Assembly: GCF_049844995.1 (NCBI RefSeq)
Contig: NZ_JBNCMC010000001.1
Location: 186,001-250,000, forward strand
Length of the DNA stretch: 64,000 nucleotides
Direction: 5' to 3'
Source of the DNA: Luteimicrobium sp049844995
GTDB lineage: Bacteria; Actinomycetota; Actinomycetes; Actinomycetales; Cellulomonadaceae
Part shown: positions 1 to 8,879 of the stretch, piece after piece
Position numbering within the stretch: the stretch's first letter is position 1
Layout: every line of letters starts with the position of its first letter
Position numbers and translations under genes: made by a program
The notes under the pieces: model-generated
The model's database searches: none
The model's input: the letters and a program-made list of their open reading frames with translations, nothing else
What the model was told of the DNA's origin: nothing

Positions 1-1617
1 GTCGAAGTCTTCGCCGATCCCCGTGCCGAACGCCGTGATGAGCGCCTGTACCTCCTGGTTCGAGAGAGCCTTGTCGAGGCGCGCCCGCTCCACGTTGAGG
101 ATCTTTCCGCGGATCGGCAGGATCGCCTGGTTCTGGGGGTTGCGCCCGCGCACGGCCGAGCCACCTGCAGAGTCGCCCTCGACGATGAAGACCTCGCAGT
201 CCTCCGGACGGTTCGACTGGCAGTCCTTGAGCTTTCCCGGCATCCCGCCCGACTCGAGCAGCCCCTTGCGGCGGGTGGCCTCGCGCGCCTTGCGCGCGGC
301 CATGCGCGCGGCGGAGGCCTGGATCGCCTTGCGGATGATGTCGCGCGCCTCGTTCGGGTGCGAGTCGAGCCAGTCGCCGAGCTGCTCGTTCACGACGCGC
401 TGCACGAAGGTCTTCGCCTCGGTGTTCCCGAGCTTGGTCTTGGTCTGGCCCTCGAACTGAGGCTCGCCCAGCTTGATCGACAGGACGGCCGTCAGGCCCT
501 CGCGGATGTCGTCGCCCGTGAGGTTGTCGTCCTTCTCCTTGAGGATGCCCTTGTCCTTCGCGTACCGGTTGATCAGCGAGGTCAGCGCGGCGCGGAACCC
601 CTCCTCGTGGGTGCCGCCCTCCGTGGTCGCGATGGTGTTCGCGTAGGTGAAGACCGACTCGGAGTACGCCGTCGTCCACTGCATCGCGATCTCGACCGAG
701 ATGCGCTTGTCCGTGTCCTCGGACTCGAAGTCGATGATCTCCGGGTTGACGATCTCCACGCGCTTCGCTGCGTTGAGGTGCCGCACGTAGTCGATCAGTC
801 CGTCGTCGTACCGGTAGCTCACGGTGAGCGCGCCGCTCGCGTTGGCGGTGGGCGTCTCGCCGGGCTCGTGGACGACCTCGGCGCCGTCCTCCATGGTCCC
901 GGCCGTTCCCACGACCTCGTCCGTCAGCAGGTCCTGGTGCTGCGTGCGCTCGTCCGTGAGCGTGATGCGCAGGCCCTTGTTGAGGAACGCGTACTGCTGG
1001 AACCGGGCGCGCAGCGTCTCGAAGTCGTACTCCGTCGTCTCGAAGATCGCCGGGTCCGCCCAGAACGTCTGCGTCGTCCCTGTCTCCGTCGACTCCTCGC
1101 CGCGGACCAGCCCCGTCATCGGCGTGCCGCCGTTGCCGAACTCCTGCCGCCAGACGTAGCCCTCGCGCCGCACCTCGGTGAGCATCCGCGTCGACAGCGC
1201 GTTCACCACGGACACGCCGACGCCGTGCAGGCCGCCCGACACCGTGTAGCCGCCGCCACCGAACTTGCCGCCCGCGTGGAGGATGGTCATGACGACCTCG
1301 ACCGTGGGCTTGCCCTGCGTGGGGTGCATGGCGACGGGGATGCCACGGCCGTTGTCGATCACCCGGACGCCGCCGTCCGGCAGGATCGTCACGTCCACGT
1401 GGTCCGCATAGCCGGCCAGCGCCTCGTCGACCGAGTTGTCGACGATCTCCGTCACCAGGTGGTGAAGCCCTCGCTCGCCCGTCGAGCCGATGTACATGCC
1501 CGGCCGCTTGCGGACGGCCTCGAGGCCCTCCAGCACGGTGATGGCGCTGGCGTCGTACGTGCCGCCCGGCTCACCACCTGTGGTCTCGGAACCTGGGTTA
1601 CCGGTCGTTTCCGTCAC
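1..1617 (-). CDS. gyrB: DNA gyrase subunit B (partial, C-terminus outside window)
   Basis: ATP-binding subunit of DNA gyrase, which introduces negative supercoils ahead of replication and transcription. I read 539 codons before the left edge; the family is usually near 650-690 residues, so the C-terminal part is missing. The N-terminal GHKL ATPase is clear (RPGMYIGSTGERGLHHL, then DNGRGIPV and GGLHGVGVSVVNALS), and the TOPRIM motif EGDSAGGSA lies near residues 476-486. The start is a GTG at 1617, with a GGGAGAG ribosome-binding site about 10 bases upstream; the ATG at 1639 is in another frame. It is the last gene of the leftward recF-dciA-gyrB run, separated from dciA by about 150 bp that contain a perfect DnaA box. 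Long open frames on the other strand are shadows. Confidence 0.97.
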   Translation of the reverse strand, partial: MTETTGNPGSETTGGEPGGTYDASAITVLEGLEAVRKRPGMYIGSTGERGLHHLVTEIVDNSVDEALAGYADHVDVTILPDGGVRVIDNGRGIPVAMHPTQGKPTVEVVMTILHAGGKFGGGGYTVSGGLHGVGVSVVNALSTRMLTEVRREGYVWRQEFGNGGTPMTGLVRGEESTETGTTQTFWADPAIFETTEYDFETLRARFQQYAFLNKGLRITLTDERTQHQDLLTDEVVGTAGTMEDGAEVVHEPGETPTANASGALTVSYRYDDGLIDYVRHLNAAKRVEIVNPEIIDFESEDTDKRISVEIAMQWTTAYSESVFTYANTIATTEGGTHEEGFRAALTSLINRYAKDKGILKEKDDNLTGDDIREGLTAVLSIKLGEPQFEGQTKTKLGNTEAKTFVQRVVNEQLGDWLDSHPNEARDIIRKAIQASAARMAARKAREATRRKGLLESGGMPGKLKDCQSNRPEDCEVFIVEGDSAGGSAVRGRNPQNQAILPIRGKILNVERARLDKALSNQEVQALITAFGTGIGEDFD

Positions 1618-1732
1618 GTTGCGACAACTCTCCCGTCATGGCTCGCGCGTGCCCTCACCACCGGTGGGCCACGCGCGTCGATTCACCCCACAGTCTACCT
1701 GGGAATCCCTGGAAATGCCGGGAACCGGGGGC

Positions 1733-1741
1733 TTATCCACA
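1733..1741 (+). promoter_or_regulatory. DnaA box upstream of gyrB
   Basis: A perfect nine-base TTATCCACA DnaA-box sequence lies in the 150-bp gap between dciA and gyrB. A second, weaker match (CTCTCCACA) follows about 10 bases to the right. A possible -10 element (TAGACT, minus strand, 1692-1697) lies between the box and the gyrB start. The match is direct; a role in DnaA control of gyrB is inference. Confidence 0.5.
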
Positions 1742-1768
1742 GCGCTCTCCACAACCTCCACGCGCCCC

Positions 1769-2347
1769 TCAGCCCCAGGTGTCGCGCGCACCCCGGCCCT
1801 GGACCGTGCGTCGTCCTCGGCGGAAGCTGGGGCCCCCCGGACCGAGCACCCGAACCTCCTCGACCACGCCCTCGCCGACCTCCCGGGCGAGGGCCTCGAG
1901 CAGCCTCGGTGCCAAGAGCTCGACCTGGGTCGCCCAGGCCGTGGAGTCCGCGCGAACCACGAGGATCTTGTCGTCGAACGACTCGGGGGCGCAGTGTGCC
2001 GCGACCGACTCGCCCACCACCTCCGGCCAGCGCCCGACGACGCCGCCCACCGAGACGCCCTCGACCCACCCCCGCGCCTTCAGCAGGTTCGCGAGGACGT
2101 CGGCCACGAGCTGAGGGTCCCGACCGCCCGGGTTGTGGACCCGCTGCGGCCCGTCGGTCAGCGGCCGACGCACGACGCCCGGCCGGAGCCCCTTGGCCCG
2201 CGCCGCCTGCTTGGCACGGGCCAGGGCCTCGCGCGCCACCTCGTGCGGGGGAGTGAGGTCGTCCGCCACCGCGTGGACGGGCAGCGACGGGTCCCGCGGG
2301 GCCTCGTCGTCCTCCGGGAGCTCGTCACCCGACCCGTCACGCGACAC
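1769..2347 (-). CDS. dciA: DciA-type helicase-associated protein (DUF721)
   Basis: A 192-residue protein of the DUF721/DciA family. In bacteria lacking DnaC-type loaders, members interact with the replicative helicase DnaB and help load it. The conserved core is near residues 80-150 (VLANLLKARGW, GRWPEVVGESVAAHC, then the DDKILVVRADSTAWATQ strand region), preceded by a charged flexible N-terminus and followed by a basic tail. The start is GTG at 2347, overlapping the recF stop by 11 bases, so translation is probably coupled to recF. Its place in the recF-gyrB run is typical of actinobacteria and supports the replication role. The protein was recognised by family pattern only. Confidence 0.85.
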   Translation of the reverse strand: MSRDGSGDELPEDDEAPRDPSLPVHAVADDLTPPHEVAREALARAKQAARAKGLRPGVVRRPLTDGPQRVHNPGGRDPQLVADVLANLLKARGWVEGVSVGGVVGRWPEVVGESVAAHCAPESFDDKILVVRADSTAWATQVELLAPRLLEALAREVGEGVVEEVRVLGPGGPSFRRGRRTVQGRGARDTWG

Positions 2348-3602
2348 GGGTCACCTCGCCGCCGCCCACGTCGAACCGGACGCCGGCGAGCGCCTCCGGC
2401 ACGTCGCCCGCCACGGCCGCCGTGACGAGCACCTGGCGCGCGTCCGCGACGAGCTCGGCGAGGCGGTCGCGGCGGCGGGCGTCGAGCTCAGCGAACACGT
2501 CGTCGAGCACCAGGACCGGCTCGCTGTCCTCCGCCCAGCCTGCGCCGAGCGGGTCCGCCCACGGGGCGTCGTCGCCGTCGCCGGGCCCGCTCGGCAGCGT
2601 CGAGGGGCCGGCGGTGAGCAACCGGTACGACGCGAGCCGCAGCGCCAGCGCGAACGACCACGACTCGCCGTGGCTCGCATAGCCCTTCGCGGGCAGCTCG
2701 CCGAGCCGCAGCTCGACGTCGTCCCGGTGCGGACCCGCGAGGCACACGCCCCGCTCGAGCTCCTTGGGCCGGAGCTCGACCATCGCCGCGAGCAGCGCCG
2801 ACTCGGCGTCCGCCGGGCTCGGGATCGCACCCGGTCCCGCCAGCTCGACCGACGGGCGGTACGTCGTCGTGGCGGCGCCCTGGCCGGCGCTCACCGTCTC
2901 GTAGGCGTCGTGCACGTACGGCGCGAGGGCCGCGACCAGGCGGGCCCGCAGGGCGACGATCTGACCGCCCAGCGACGCGAGCTTGGCGTCCCAGACGTCG
3001 AGCGTGGAGAGCTCCGACGAGGGGCGTGAGTCCTCGTCCGCCGGCGGCGGGGGAGCGGCCCGCCCGCGCGGGCGGCCGCGTCCGAACCGCGCCGCGCCGG
3101 CGGACTTCAGCAGCGCCGACCGTTGCCGCACGGTCCGCTCGTAGTCCTGGAGCACGCCCGCCATCCGGGGGACCAGGAGGACCGTGAGGTCGTCGAGGAA
3201 CCTACGCCGGCCGTCGGGGTCGCCCTTGACGAGCGCGAGGTCCTCGGGGGCGAAGACCACCGTCCTCACCAGCCCCAGCACGTCGCGCGGCCGCGGCACG
3301 GGTGCTCGGTTGACCCGGGCGCGGTTCGCCTTGCCCGGGACGAGCTCCAGGTCGATCGTGCTCGCCCGGTCGCCCCGCACCACGCGAGCCCGCACCACGG
3401 CGCGGCTTGCGCCGGCGCGGATCAGTGCGGCATCGGTGGGCGAGCGGTGGCTGCGCAGCGTCGCCAGGTAGCCGACCGCCTCGACGAGGTTCGTCTTGCC
3501 CTGGCCGTTCGGCCCGACGAACGCGTTGACGCCGGGCTCGAGCTCGAGGTCGACGGACGGGTACGACCGGAAGTCGGTCAGGGAGAGGTGGGAGACGTAC
3601 AT
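2337..3602 (-). CDS. recF: DNA replication and repair protein RecF
   Basis: A 421-residue SMC-like ATPase that loads or stabilises RecA with RecOR at single-strand gaps. Starting from MYVSHLSL at 3602, the Walker A GPNGQGKT is at residues 30-37. The ABC signature region sits near the middle (FLDDLTVLLVPRM upstream of the lid; LAGPHRDDVEL; SHGESWSFALAL). Walker B is near the C-terminus (VLVLDDVFAELD). The open frame extends 36 codons further upstream, but that part is low-complexity Arg/Pro and lacks RecF homology, so I use the internal ATG. An inserted Arg/Pro-rich loop (RFGRGRPRGRAAPPPP) is an actinobacterial-style variable segment. It lies between gnd and dciA. Confidence 0.95.
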   Translation of the reverse strand: MYVSHLSLTDFRSYPSVDLELEPGVNAFVGPNGQGKTNLVEAVGYLATLRSHRSPTDAALIRAGASRAVVRARVVRGDRASTIDLELVPGKANRARVNRAPVPRPRDVLGLVRTVVFAPEDLALVKGDPDGRRRFLDDLTVLLVPRMAGVLQDYERTVRQRSALLKSAGAARFGRGRPRGRAAPPPPADEDSRPSSELSTLDVWDAKLASLGGQIVALRARLVAALAPYVHDAYETVSAGQGAATTTYRPSVELAGPGAIPSPADAESALLAAMVELRPKELERGVCLAGPHRDDVELRLGELPAKGYASHGESWSFALALRLASYRLLTAGPSTLPSGPGDGDDAPWADPLGAGWAEDSEPVLVLDDVFAELDARRRDRLAELVADARQVLVTAAVAGDVPEALAGVRFDVGGGEVTRVA

Positions 3603-3684
3603 GGCTGGCTGCGCCGTCGGGCGGGGAGAGCGGGCGGGAGGCTGAGGGCGGGTGTCGCCGCGCGGGACGCCGCGTAGGCGCGGG

Positions 3685-4587
3685 TCACGAGCCTGCCGGC
3701 TTGACCGCATGGCCGCCGAACTGCTGGCGCAGCGCCGCGACGGCCTTGAGGGCCGGCGAGTCCGGCTGGCGCGAGGCGAACCGGGCGAACAGCGCGGCCG
3801 TGATGACGGGCAGGGGGACGGCGTTCTCGATCGCCTCGTCGACGGTCCAGCGCCCCTCGCCCGAGTCGTCGACCCAGTCGTCGATCTCGGCGAGCTCCGG
3901 GTCCTCGTCGAGGGCCTTGACCAGCAGGTCGAGGAGCCAGGAGCGGATCACCGTGCCGCGGCTCCAGGCCCGCAGCGTGCCGGGCACGTCCGTGACGATG
4001 TCCTTGGCCTCGAGGAGCTCGTACCCCTCGGCGTAGGCCTGCATGACGCCGTACTCGATGCCGTTGTGGACCATCTTGGCGTAGTGCCCGGCGCCGACCT
4101 TGCCGGCGTGGACGAAGCTCTCCTCGCGCGGGCCCTCCGGTCGCAGCGCGTCGAAGACCGGCAGCAGCGCCTGCACGTGGGCCTCGTCGCCGCCCGCCAT
4201 GAGCGCGTAGCCGTTCTCGAGCCCCCACACGCCGCCCGACACGCCGACGTCGACGTAGCCGATCCCGTGCTCGGCGAGCGATGCGGCATGGAGCTGGTCG
4301 TCCGTGTACCGGGAGTTCCCGCCGTCGACGACGACGTCACCGGGCCCGAGCAGGCCCGCGAGCTCGTCGATCACGCTCTCGGTGACCGCGCCTGCGGGCA
4401 CCATGACCCACACCGCCCGACCACCCTCGGGGAGCGCGGCGACGAGGTCAGCGAGCGACGCGACGTCGGAGACGTCGGGGTTCCGGTCGTAGCCGGTCAC
4501 CGTAAGGCCGGAGCGACGGAGCCGCTCCCGCATGCCGGCGCCCATCCGGCCGAGTCCGACGAGGCCGAGGTGGCGGACGGGTTCCAT
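3685..4587 (-). CDS. gnd: 6-phosphogluconate dehydrogenase, decarboxylating (short type)
   Basis: A 300-residue member of the short, probably NAD-dependent, 6-phosphogluconate dehydrogenase group. It would oxidatively decarboxylate 6-phosphogluconate to ribulose 5-phosphate in the pentose phosphate pathway. The N-terminal Rossmann motif is GLVGLGRMGAGM (residues 8-19). Further family motifs are VVVDGGNSRYTDD, the substrate motif GVSGGVWGLENGYALMAGG and the catalytic lysine block GHYAKMVHNGIEYG. Length matches the short group (about 300) rather than the 470-residue NADP type. The start is ATG 4587, with a purine-rich stretch upstream. A gnd gene between dnaN and recF is a recurrent actinobacterial arrangement. 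Confidence 0.93.
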   Translation of the reverse strand: MEPVRHLGLVGLGRMGAGMRERLRRSGLTVTGYDRNPDVSDVASLADLVAALPEGGRAVWVMVPAGAVTESVIDELAGLLGPGDVVVDGGNSRYTDDQLHAASLAEHGIGYVDVGVSGGVWGLENGYALMAGGDEAHVQALLPVFDALRPEGPREESFVHAGKVGAGHYAKMVHNGIEYGVMQAYAEGYELLEAKDIVTDVPGTLRAWSRGTVIRSWLLDLLVKALDEDPELAEIDDWVDDSGEGRWTVDEAIENAVPLPVITAALFARFASRQPDSPALKAVAALRQQFGGHAVKPAGS

Positions 4588-4671
4588 GATCGCTTCCGTT
4601 CCTGCTCGGCCGCATCGGTCCGGGCGTGATCGTAGGTCGGTGGTCGGTTCGTCCGTCCGGTCCGCCGGCGG

Positions 4672-5802
4672 TCAGCTCGCGAAGCGGATCGGGACGAGGA
4701 GGTAGCGGTAGTCGGCGCGGCCGACCCCGTCGAGCGAGTCTTGGCCGGTGAACTCCACCGGCTTGTTCGGGTGCGTGAAGCCGAACCGGACGAAGTCGGT
4801 TCCGAGGGCTCCCAAGCCGTCGAGGAGGAACTGGGGGTTGAACGCCACCGAGATGTCCTCGCCCTCCAGCTTCGCCTCGAGGGCCTCCGACGCCTGCGCG
4901 TCGTCACCCTGGCCCGCGTCGAGGACGACCTGACCGTCGGTGAACGACAGGCGGATCGCGGTGTTGCGCTCCGCGACGAGTGCCACGCGCTTGGCGGCGT
5001 CGATCAGCGGCTGCGTGGCCACGACCGCGTGGATCGGGGTCTCGTCCGGGAACAGACGGCGGACGGGCGGGTAGTCGCCGTCGACCAGCAGCGAGGTCGT
5101 CCGGCGTCCTCCGGCCTCGAAGCCGATCAGGTCGACGCCCTGGCCCGTCGAGAGGGCGACATCGACGTCCCCCGACGCGCCGAGCGACTTCGCCACGTCC
5201 GAGAGTGTCCGGGCGCGCACGAGGGCGACCGTCGAGAGGTCGGGCCACGCCGGCTTCCAGGTCAGCTCCTTGAGGGCGAGCCGGTAGCGGTCCGTGGCGA
5301 GCAGCGTGACCTTCTCGCCCTCGATCTCCACGCGGACGCCGGTGAGCAGCGGGAGCGTGTCGTCGCGGCTGGCAGCGACGCTCACCTGCGCGACGGCGTG
5401 CGTGAGGTCGTCGCCCGACACGGTGCCCGACGTCTCCGGCATCGCGGGGAGCGCGGGGTAGTCCTCGACCGGCATGGTCAGCAGGGTGAACCGGCTGGCT
5501 CCGCAGGTCATCGTGATCTTGGAGCCCTCGAGGACGACGTCCACGGGCTTGTTGGGGAGCGCGCGGGAGATCTCGGCGAGCAGCCGACCGGAGACCAGCG
5601 CTCGGCCGGGCTCGGACACGTCCGCCGGCACCTGGGACCGCGCCGAGACCTCGTAGTCGAAGCTCGCGAGGCTGAGCACGCCGCTCGCGTCCGCGTCCAG
5701 CAGGACGCCCGCGAGGACGGGGGCCGGAGGGCGCGTCGGCAGCGTCCGCGCGGTCCATGTGACGGCTTCGGCGAGGACGTCACGCTCGACCCGGAACTTC
5801 AT
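4672..5802 (-). CDS. dnaN: DNA polymerase III beta sliding clamp
   Basis: A 376-residue processivity clamp that forms a ring on DNA and tethers polymerase III. Three repeated clamp domains are visible from MKFRVERDVLAEAVTW to the C-terminal YRYLLVPIRFAS; conserved pieces include LTHAVAQVSVAASRDDTLPLLTGV and LLATDRYRLALKEL. The frame remains open 14 codons further upstream, but MKFRV at 5802 is the conserved clamp N-terminus. It is transcribed away from the origin, with the DnaA-box region directly upstream. Confidence 0.97.
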   Translation of the reverse strand: MKFRVERDVLAEAVTWTARTLPTRPPAPVLAGVLLDADASGVLSLASFDYEVSARSQVPADVSEPGRALVSGRLLAEISRALPNKPVDVVLEGSKITMTCGASRFTLLTMPVEDYPALPAMPETSGTVSGDDLTHAVAQVSVAASRDDTLPLLTGVRVEIEGEKVTLLATDRYRLALKELTWKPAWPDLSTVALVRARTLSDVAKSLGASGDVDVALSTGQGVDLIGFEAGGRRTTSLLVDGDYPPVRRLFPDETPIHAVVATQPLIDAAKRVALVAERNTAIRLSFTDGQVVLDAGQGDDAQASEALEAKLEGEDISVAFNPQFLLDGLGALGTDFVRFGFTHPNKPVEFTGQDSLDGVGRADYRYLLVPIRFAS

Positions 5803-6268
5803 GCCACTCCCTGTTCGGTACCAGTCCTGCATCGCGGTGCCCACCGTGGTCCGGTCGGGCGCGCGATTCCTGGAAGCACCCTACGCGACCCGACCGACGG
5901 CGTCAGCCGATCGGTGCCTGGACGGAACAGCGGCAGGAGGGTCCGTTCACGGGCAGGACGAGTCGCTCGGCACCGCCGCACGTCCTGACGGCGCATGGCG
6001 GCCCGGGGGAGAGAAGTCTCGTCGTCGTCATAGCCCTTGTGCAGTCTGTGGACGACGGCCTTCATCGCAGGTCAGAGGTTGTCCACCGCTGTGGACAGCG
6101 AGGTGGACCGGATGTCGACAACTCGCAGTGCGTGGGGACGGCGGATCCGCGTGCACATGGTGTCCACCGCGGAAGCATCCTGGTCCACACGGAGAAGGGC
6201 GGTCCTCCACACTCGTCCACAGGCTTGTGCACAAGTGTGAACAACATCGAAGCGGGACAAAACGCTCG
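5803..6268. other. oriC: DnaA-box cluster between dnaN and dnaA
   Basis: A 466-bp gene-free region between dnaN and dnaA with dense DnaA-box-like sequences at 6047-6244, related to TTGTCCACA. Examples are TTGTCCACC (6079-6087), CTGTCCACA on minus (6090-6098), TTGTCGACA on minus (6113-6121), TGGTCCACA (6181-6189), TCGTCCACA (6213-6221), a palindromic TTGTGCACA pair (6225-6234) and TTGTTCACA on minus (6236-6244). Position and box density are the classic actinobacterial chromosomal origin. The least GC-rich stretch, near 6228-6262, may be the unwinding element (inference). Confidence 0.85.
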
Positions 6269-7771
6269 TCAGCCGCGATGCTGCTGCTTGATCCTGCTCG
6301 TCAGCTCGGTGACCTGGTTGTAGATGGACCGGCGCTCGGCCATCTGCTCGCTGATCTTGCGGTTCGCGTGCATGACCGTCGTGTGGTCGCGGCCGCCGAA
6401 CTGCTGGCCGATCTTCGGCAGCGAGAGGTCGGTGAGCTCGCGGCACAGGTACATGGCGATCTGGCGCGCCGTCACGAGCACGCGCGAGCGCGAGCTGCCG
6501 CACAGGTCGTCGATGGTGAGCCCGAAGTAGGCAGCCGTCTGGGCGATGACGCTGGCGGCCGTGATCTCGCCGGCGTCGTCGTCCGTGATCAGGTCCTTGA
6601 GGACGATCTCCGCGAGCGACTGGTCGACAGGCTGGCGGTTGAGGTTCGCGAACGCCGTGACGCGGATGAGGGCGCCCTCGAGCTCGCGGATGTTCGTCGA
6701 GATCCGGCTCGCGATGTACTCGAGCACGTCGTCGGGGGCGTCGAGGCGCTCCTGGAGCGCCTTCTTGCGGAGGATCGCGATGCGCGTCTCGAGGTCCGGC
6801 GGCTGGACGTCGGTGATGAGGCCCCACTCGAACCGGGACCGGAGCCGGTCCTCGAAGCCGTTGAGCTGCTTGGGCGGCAGGTCGGACGTGATCACGACCT
6901 GCTTGTTGGCGTTGTGCAGAGCGTTGAACGTATGGAAGAACTCCTCCATCGTCTGCTCCTTGCCCTGCAGGAACTGGATGTCGTCGATGAGGAGGACGTC
7001 CACGTCGCGGTAGCGGCGCTGGAAGGCCCCTGCCTTGCCCTCACCGATCGAGTTGATGAAGTCGTTCGTGAACTCCTCGGAGTTCACGTACCGGACGCGG
7101 ACGTTCGGGTAGAGGCTCTGCGCGTAGTGGCCGATGGCGTGGAGCAGGTGGGTCTTGCCCAGCCCGGAGTCGCCGTAGATGAAGAGCGGGTTGTACGCCT
7201 TGGCGGGGGCCTCGGCGACCGCGACCGCGGCCGCGTGCGCGAACCGGTTGGACGCGCCGATCACGAAGGTCTCGAACACGTACTTGGGGTTGAGCCGGCT
7301 GCTCTCGCCGAGCGGCACGGGCTCCGCGTGCCGCGGTGCGTGCTGCGCCGACCGGAGCCCGCCCGGCGCGCCGCCCATCGATTCCGGCAGGGGGACGTTG
7401 GACGCGAACGCGGCGTGGGACCCGGCCCCGACCGGTCCGCCGTCGAGGTCGGCGGGGGTCCGCGCGAAGCCCTCTGCGGACGGGTCGTCGGCCTCGTCGA
7501 GCTGGAGGTCGGGGTCGACCGAGATCGCAAGCTTGGGCTCGTAGCCGAGGACGCCCGCGAGGGCCCCGACGAGGTCGGCTCGCAGGTTCGTCTCGATGAA
7601 CGACCGGATCGGCTCGTCCGAGACCTTGAGGAAGACGGTGTCGTCGATGTGGGCGAGAGGCGCCACCAGCCGGACGTAGCCGCGCTGGCGGGGGGTGACG
7701 TCGGGGTCGTTCTCGAGCTGCGCTCGAGCCGCGGACCAGACCGTGGCGATGGTGGCTTGCTCGTTCGGCAC
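6269..7771 (-). CDS. dnaA: Chromosomal replication initiator DnaA
   Basis: A 500-residue AAA+ initiator that binds DnaA boxes and opens oriC. The N-terminal domain I (ATVWSAARAQLENDP onward) is followed by a variable Pro/Ala-rich linker and the AAA+ core with Walker A GDSGLGKT at residues 200-207 and Walker B DVLLIDDIQFLQGKE. The C-terminal DNA-binding domain carries the signature region CRELTDLSLPKIGQQFGGRDHTTVMHA. The open frame continues 56 codons upstream, but the GTG at 7771 has a GAAGGA ribosome-binding site and begins the usual domain I, so I choose it. DnaA boxes on both sides suggest autoregulation. Confidence 0.97.
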   Translation of the reverse strand: MPNEQATIATVWSAARAQLENDPDVTPRQRGYVRLVAPLAHIDDTVFLKVSDEPIRSFIETNLRADLVGALAGVLGYEPKLAISVDPDLQLDEADDPSAEGFARTPADLDGGPVGAGSHAAFASNVPLPESMGGAPGGLRSAQHAPRHAEPVPLGESSRLNPKYVFETFVIGASNRFAHAAAVAVAEAPAKAYNPLFIYGDSGLGKTHLLHAIGHYAQSLYPNVRVRYVNSEEFTNDFINSIGEGKAGAFQRRYRDVDVLLIDDIQFLQGKEQTMEEFFHTFNALHNANKQVVITSDLPPKQLNGFEDRLRSRFEWGLITDVQPPDLETRIAILRKKALQERLDAPDDVLEYIASRISTNIRELEGALIRVTAFANLNRQPVDQSLAEIVLKDLITDDDAGEITAASVIAQTAAYFGLTIDDLCGSSRSRVLVTARQIAMYLCRELTDLSLPKIGQQFGGRDHTTVMHANRKISEQMAERRSIYNQVTELTSRIKQQHRG

Positions 7772-8384
7772 GGTCGGGATCCTTCGGGACGACGGGATGG
7801 GACTGGCCGGGGCGTCCTCCGTGATGGCGGGACGTCCCTGTGCTGCCGTCGGTAAGGGGCCCGTCCCGGAGTCGGAGGAGAGCGCACCGGACCGCTCGCG
7901 GGGCTGGTTCAGTCTGCCACGGAGGATCGCTGTCCACATAGTTGTCCACAGCTTGTGGGAAACGGGGCGGAGTCGTTCACACTACGGTGGACGCCGCGTG
8001 GACGTTCCGCAAACGCTGGGAGGACACCGCCGAGAGCAGCCGGGACGAGACTGCTCCGACCTGGGCGGACGAGGATTTCCACAGGACATGTGGATGGCGA
8101 GCCCGCGGCGGGCCGCCCGTCGTCCCCAGGTGTGGACGGATGCCGTCGGCGGCTCGGCGCGGTCTGCGGCCCGCCCGCATGCGCCCGACCCGGGTTTGAC
8201 CCGAGCCTTCGGCGTGACGTAGCGTGGGACAGCCGTTCTGGGCTTTCTTGGCGTGCCGCGCACCCCGCGTCGCGCGTGCCCCGGTTGTGTGGTGAACACG
8301 ACGCGAGTCCCGGAGCAACAGACGTGTACCACCGCGATCCCCGGCGTTGTCGGGGACGCACTCCCGACGTTCTTGGAGAGCCCC
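7772..8384. other. dnaA-rpmH intergenic region with perfect DnaA box
   Basis: This 613-bp stretch has no convincing gene. It carries CTGTCCACA at 7930-7938 and a perfect TTGTCCACA at 7942-7950. Weaker matches lie near 8076 and 8131. It also contains the likely rpmH promoter. It may be a second half of the origin or the dnaA autoregulatory region; open frames here are shadows. Confidence 0.6.
8196..8225 (+). promoter_or_regulatory. Putative rpmH promoter
   Basis: A -35-like TTGACC at 8196-8201 and a -10-like TAGCGT at 8220-8225 are separated by 18 bases, about 160 bp upstream of rpmH. This is a sigma-A-like arrangement found by eye. Confidence 0.4.
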
Positions 8385-8522
8385 GTGAGCAAGCGCACCT
8401 TCCAGCCGAACAACCGCCGCCGTGCGAAGACCCACGGTTTCCGCCTGCGCATGCGTACCCGCGCCGGGCGTGCCATCCTCGCCGCCCGTCGCCGCAAGGG
8501 CCGCGCCGAGCTCTCCGCCTGA
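8385..8522 (+). CDS. rpmH: 50S ribosomal protein L34
   Basis: A 45-residue highly basic ribosomal protein, VSKRTFQPNNRRRAKTHGF onward, ending in RRKGRAELSA. It is full length for bacterial L34. The GTG start at 8385 is preceded by GGAG about seven bases upstream; the longer open frame has no L34-like sequence before this point. It is the first gene of the rpmH-rnpA-yidD-yidC-jag run. Confidence 0.97.
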   Translation: MSKRTFQPNNRRRAKTHGFRLRMRTRAGRAILAARRRKGRAELSA

Positions 8523-8531
8523 CCTTCGACG

Positions 8532-8879
8532 GTGCTGCCCGCAGCGCACCGCCTCCGTCGTCCGCAGGAGTTCAGCGGAACCGTACGGACGGGGGTCCGC
8601 GCGGGACGGTCGACCTTGGTGGTCCATCTCGCTCCCGGATCCGGGGGCGGGCCTACCAGGGTCGGCTTCGTCGTATCCAAGGCCGTAGGGAACGCCGTGA
8701 CCCGTAACCTCGTGAAGCGCCGCCTCCGGGCCGCGTCGCTTCCGGTCGTCGGCATGCTTCCGTCCGGCTCCGCCGTCGTGGTGCGGGCACTCCCGTCTGC
8801 CGCAGAGGCGGGCTTCGCCGCGCTCTCCGACGACCTCGTCGGCGCCGTGCGCTCCGCGCAGCGAAAGGTCTCCCGATGA
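8532..8879 (+). CDS. rnpA: Ribonuclease P protein component
   Basis: A 115-residue basic protein cofactor of RNase P, which matures tRNA 5' ends. Characteristic features are the N-terminal LPAAHRLRRPQEFS, the central strand RVGFVVSKAVGNAVTRN and the RNR-type helix NLVKRRLRAA. The start is GTG 8532, nine bases after the rpmH stop. Its last four bases overlap the yidD start (ATGA), implying coupled translation. Confidence 0.95.
   Translation: MLPAAHRLRRPQEFSGTVRTGVRAGRSTLVVHLAPGSGGGPTRVGFVVSKAVGNAVTRNLVKRRLRAASLPVVGMLPSGSAVVVRALPSAAEAGFAALSDDLVGAVRSAQRKVSR

Noticed and set aside
358..2256. Very long plus-strand open frame (over 600 codons) across gyrB
   Set aside because: Antisense shadow of gyrB and dciA; Arg/Leu/Val-rich composition without domain pattern, while the minus strand encodes clear GyrB motifs.
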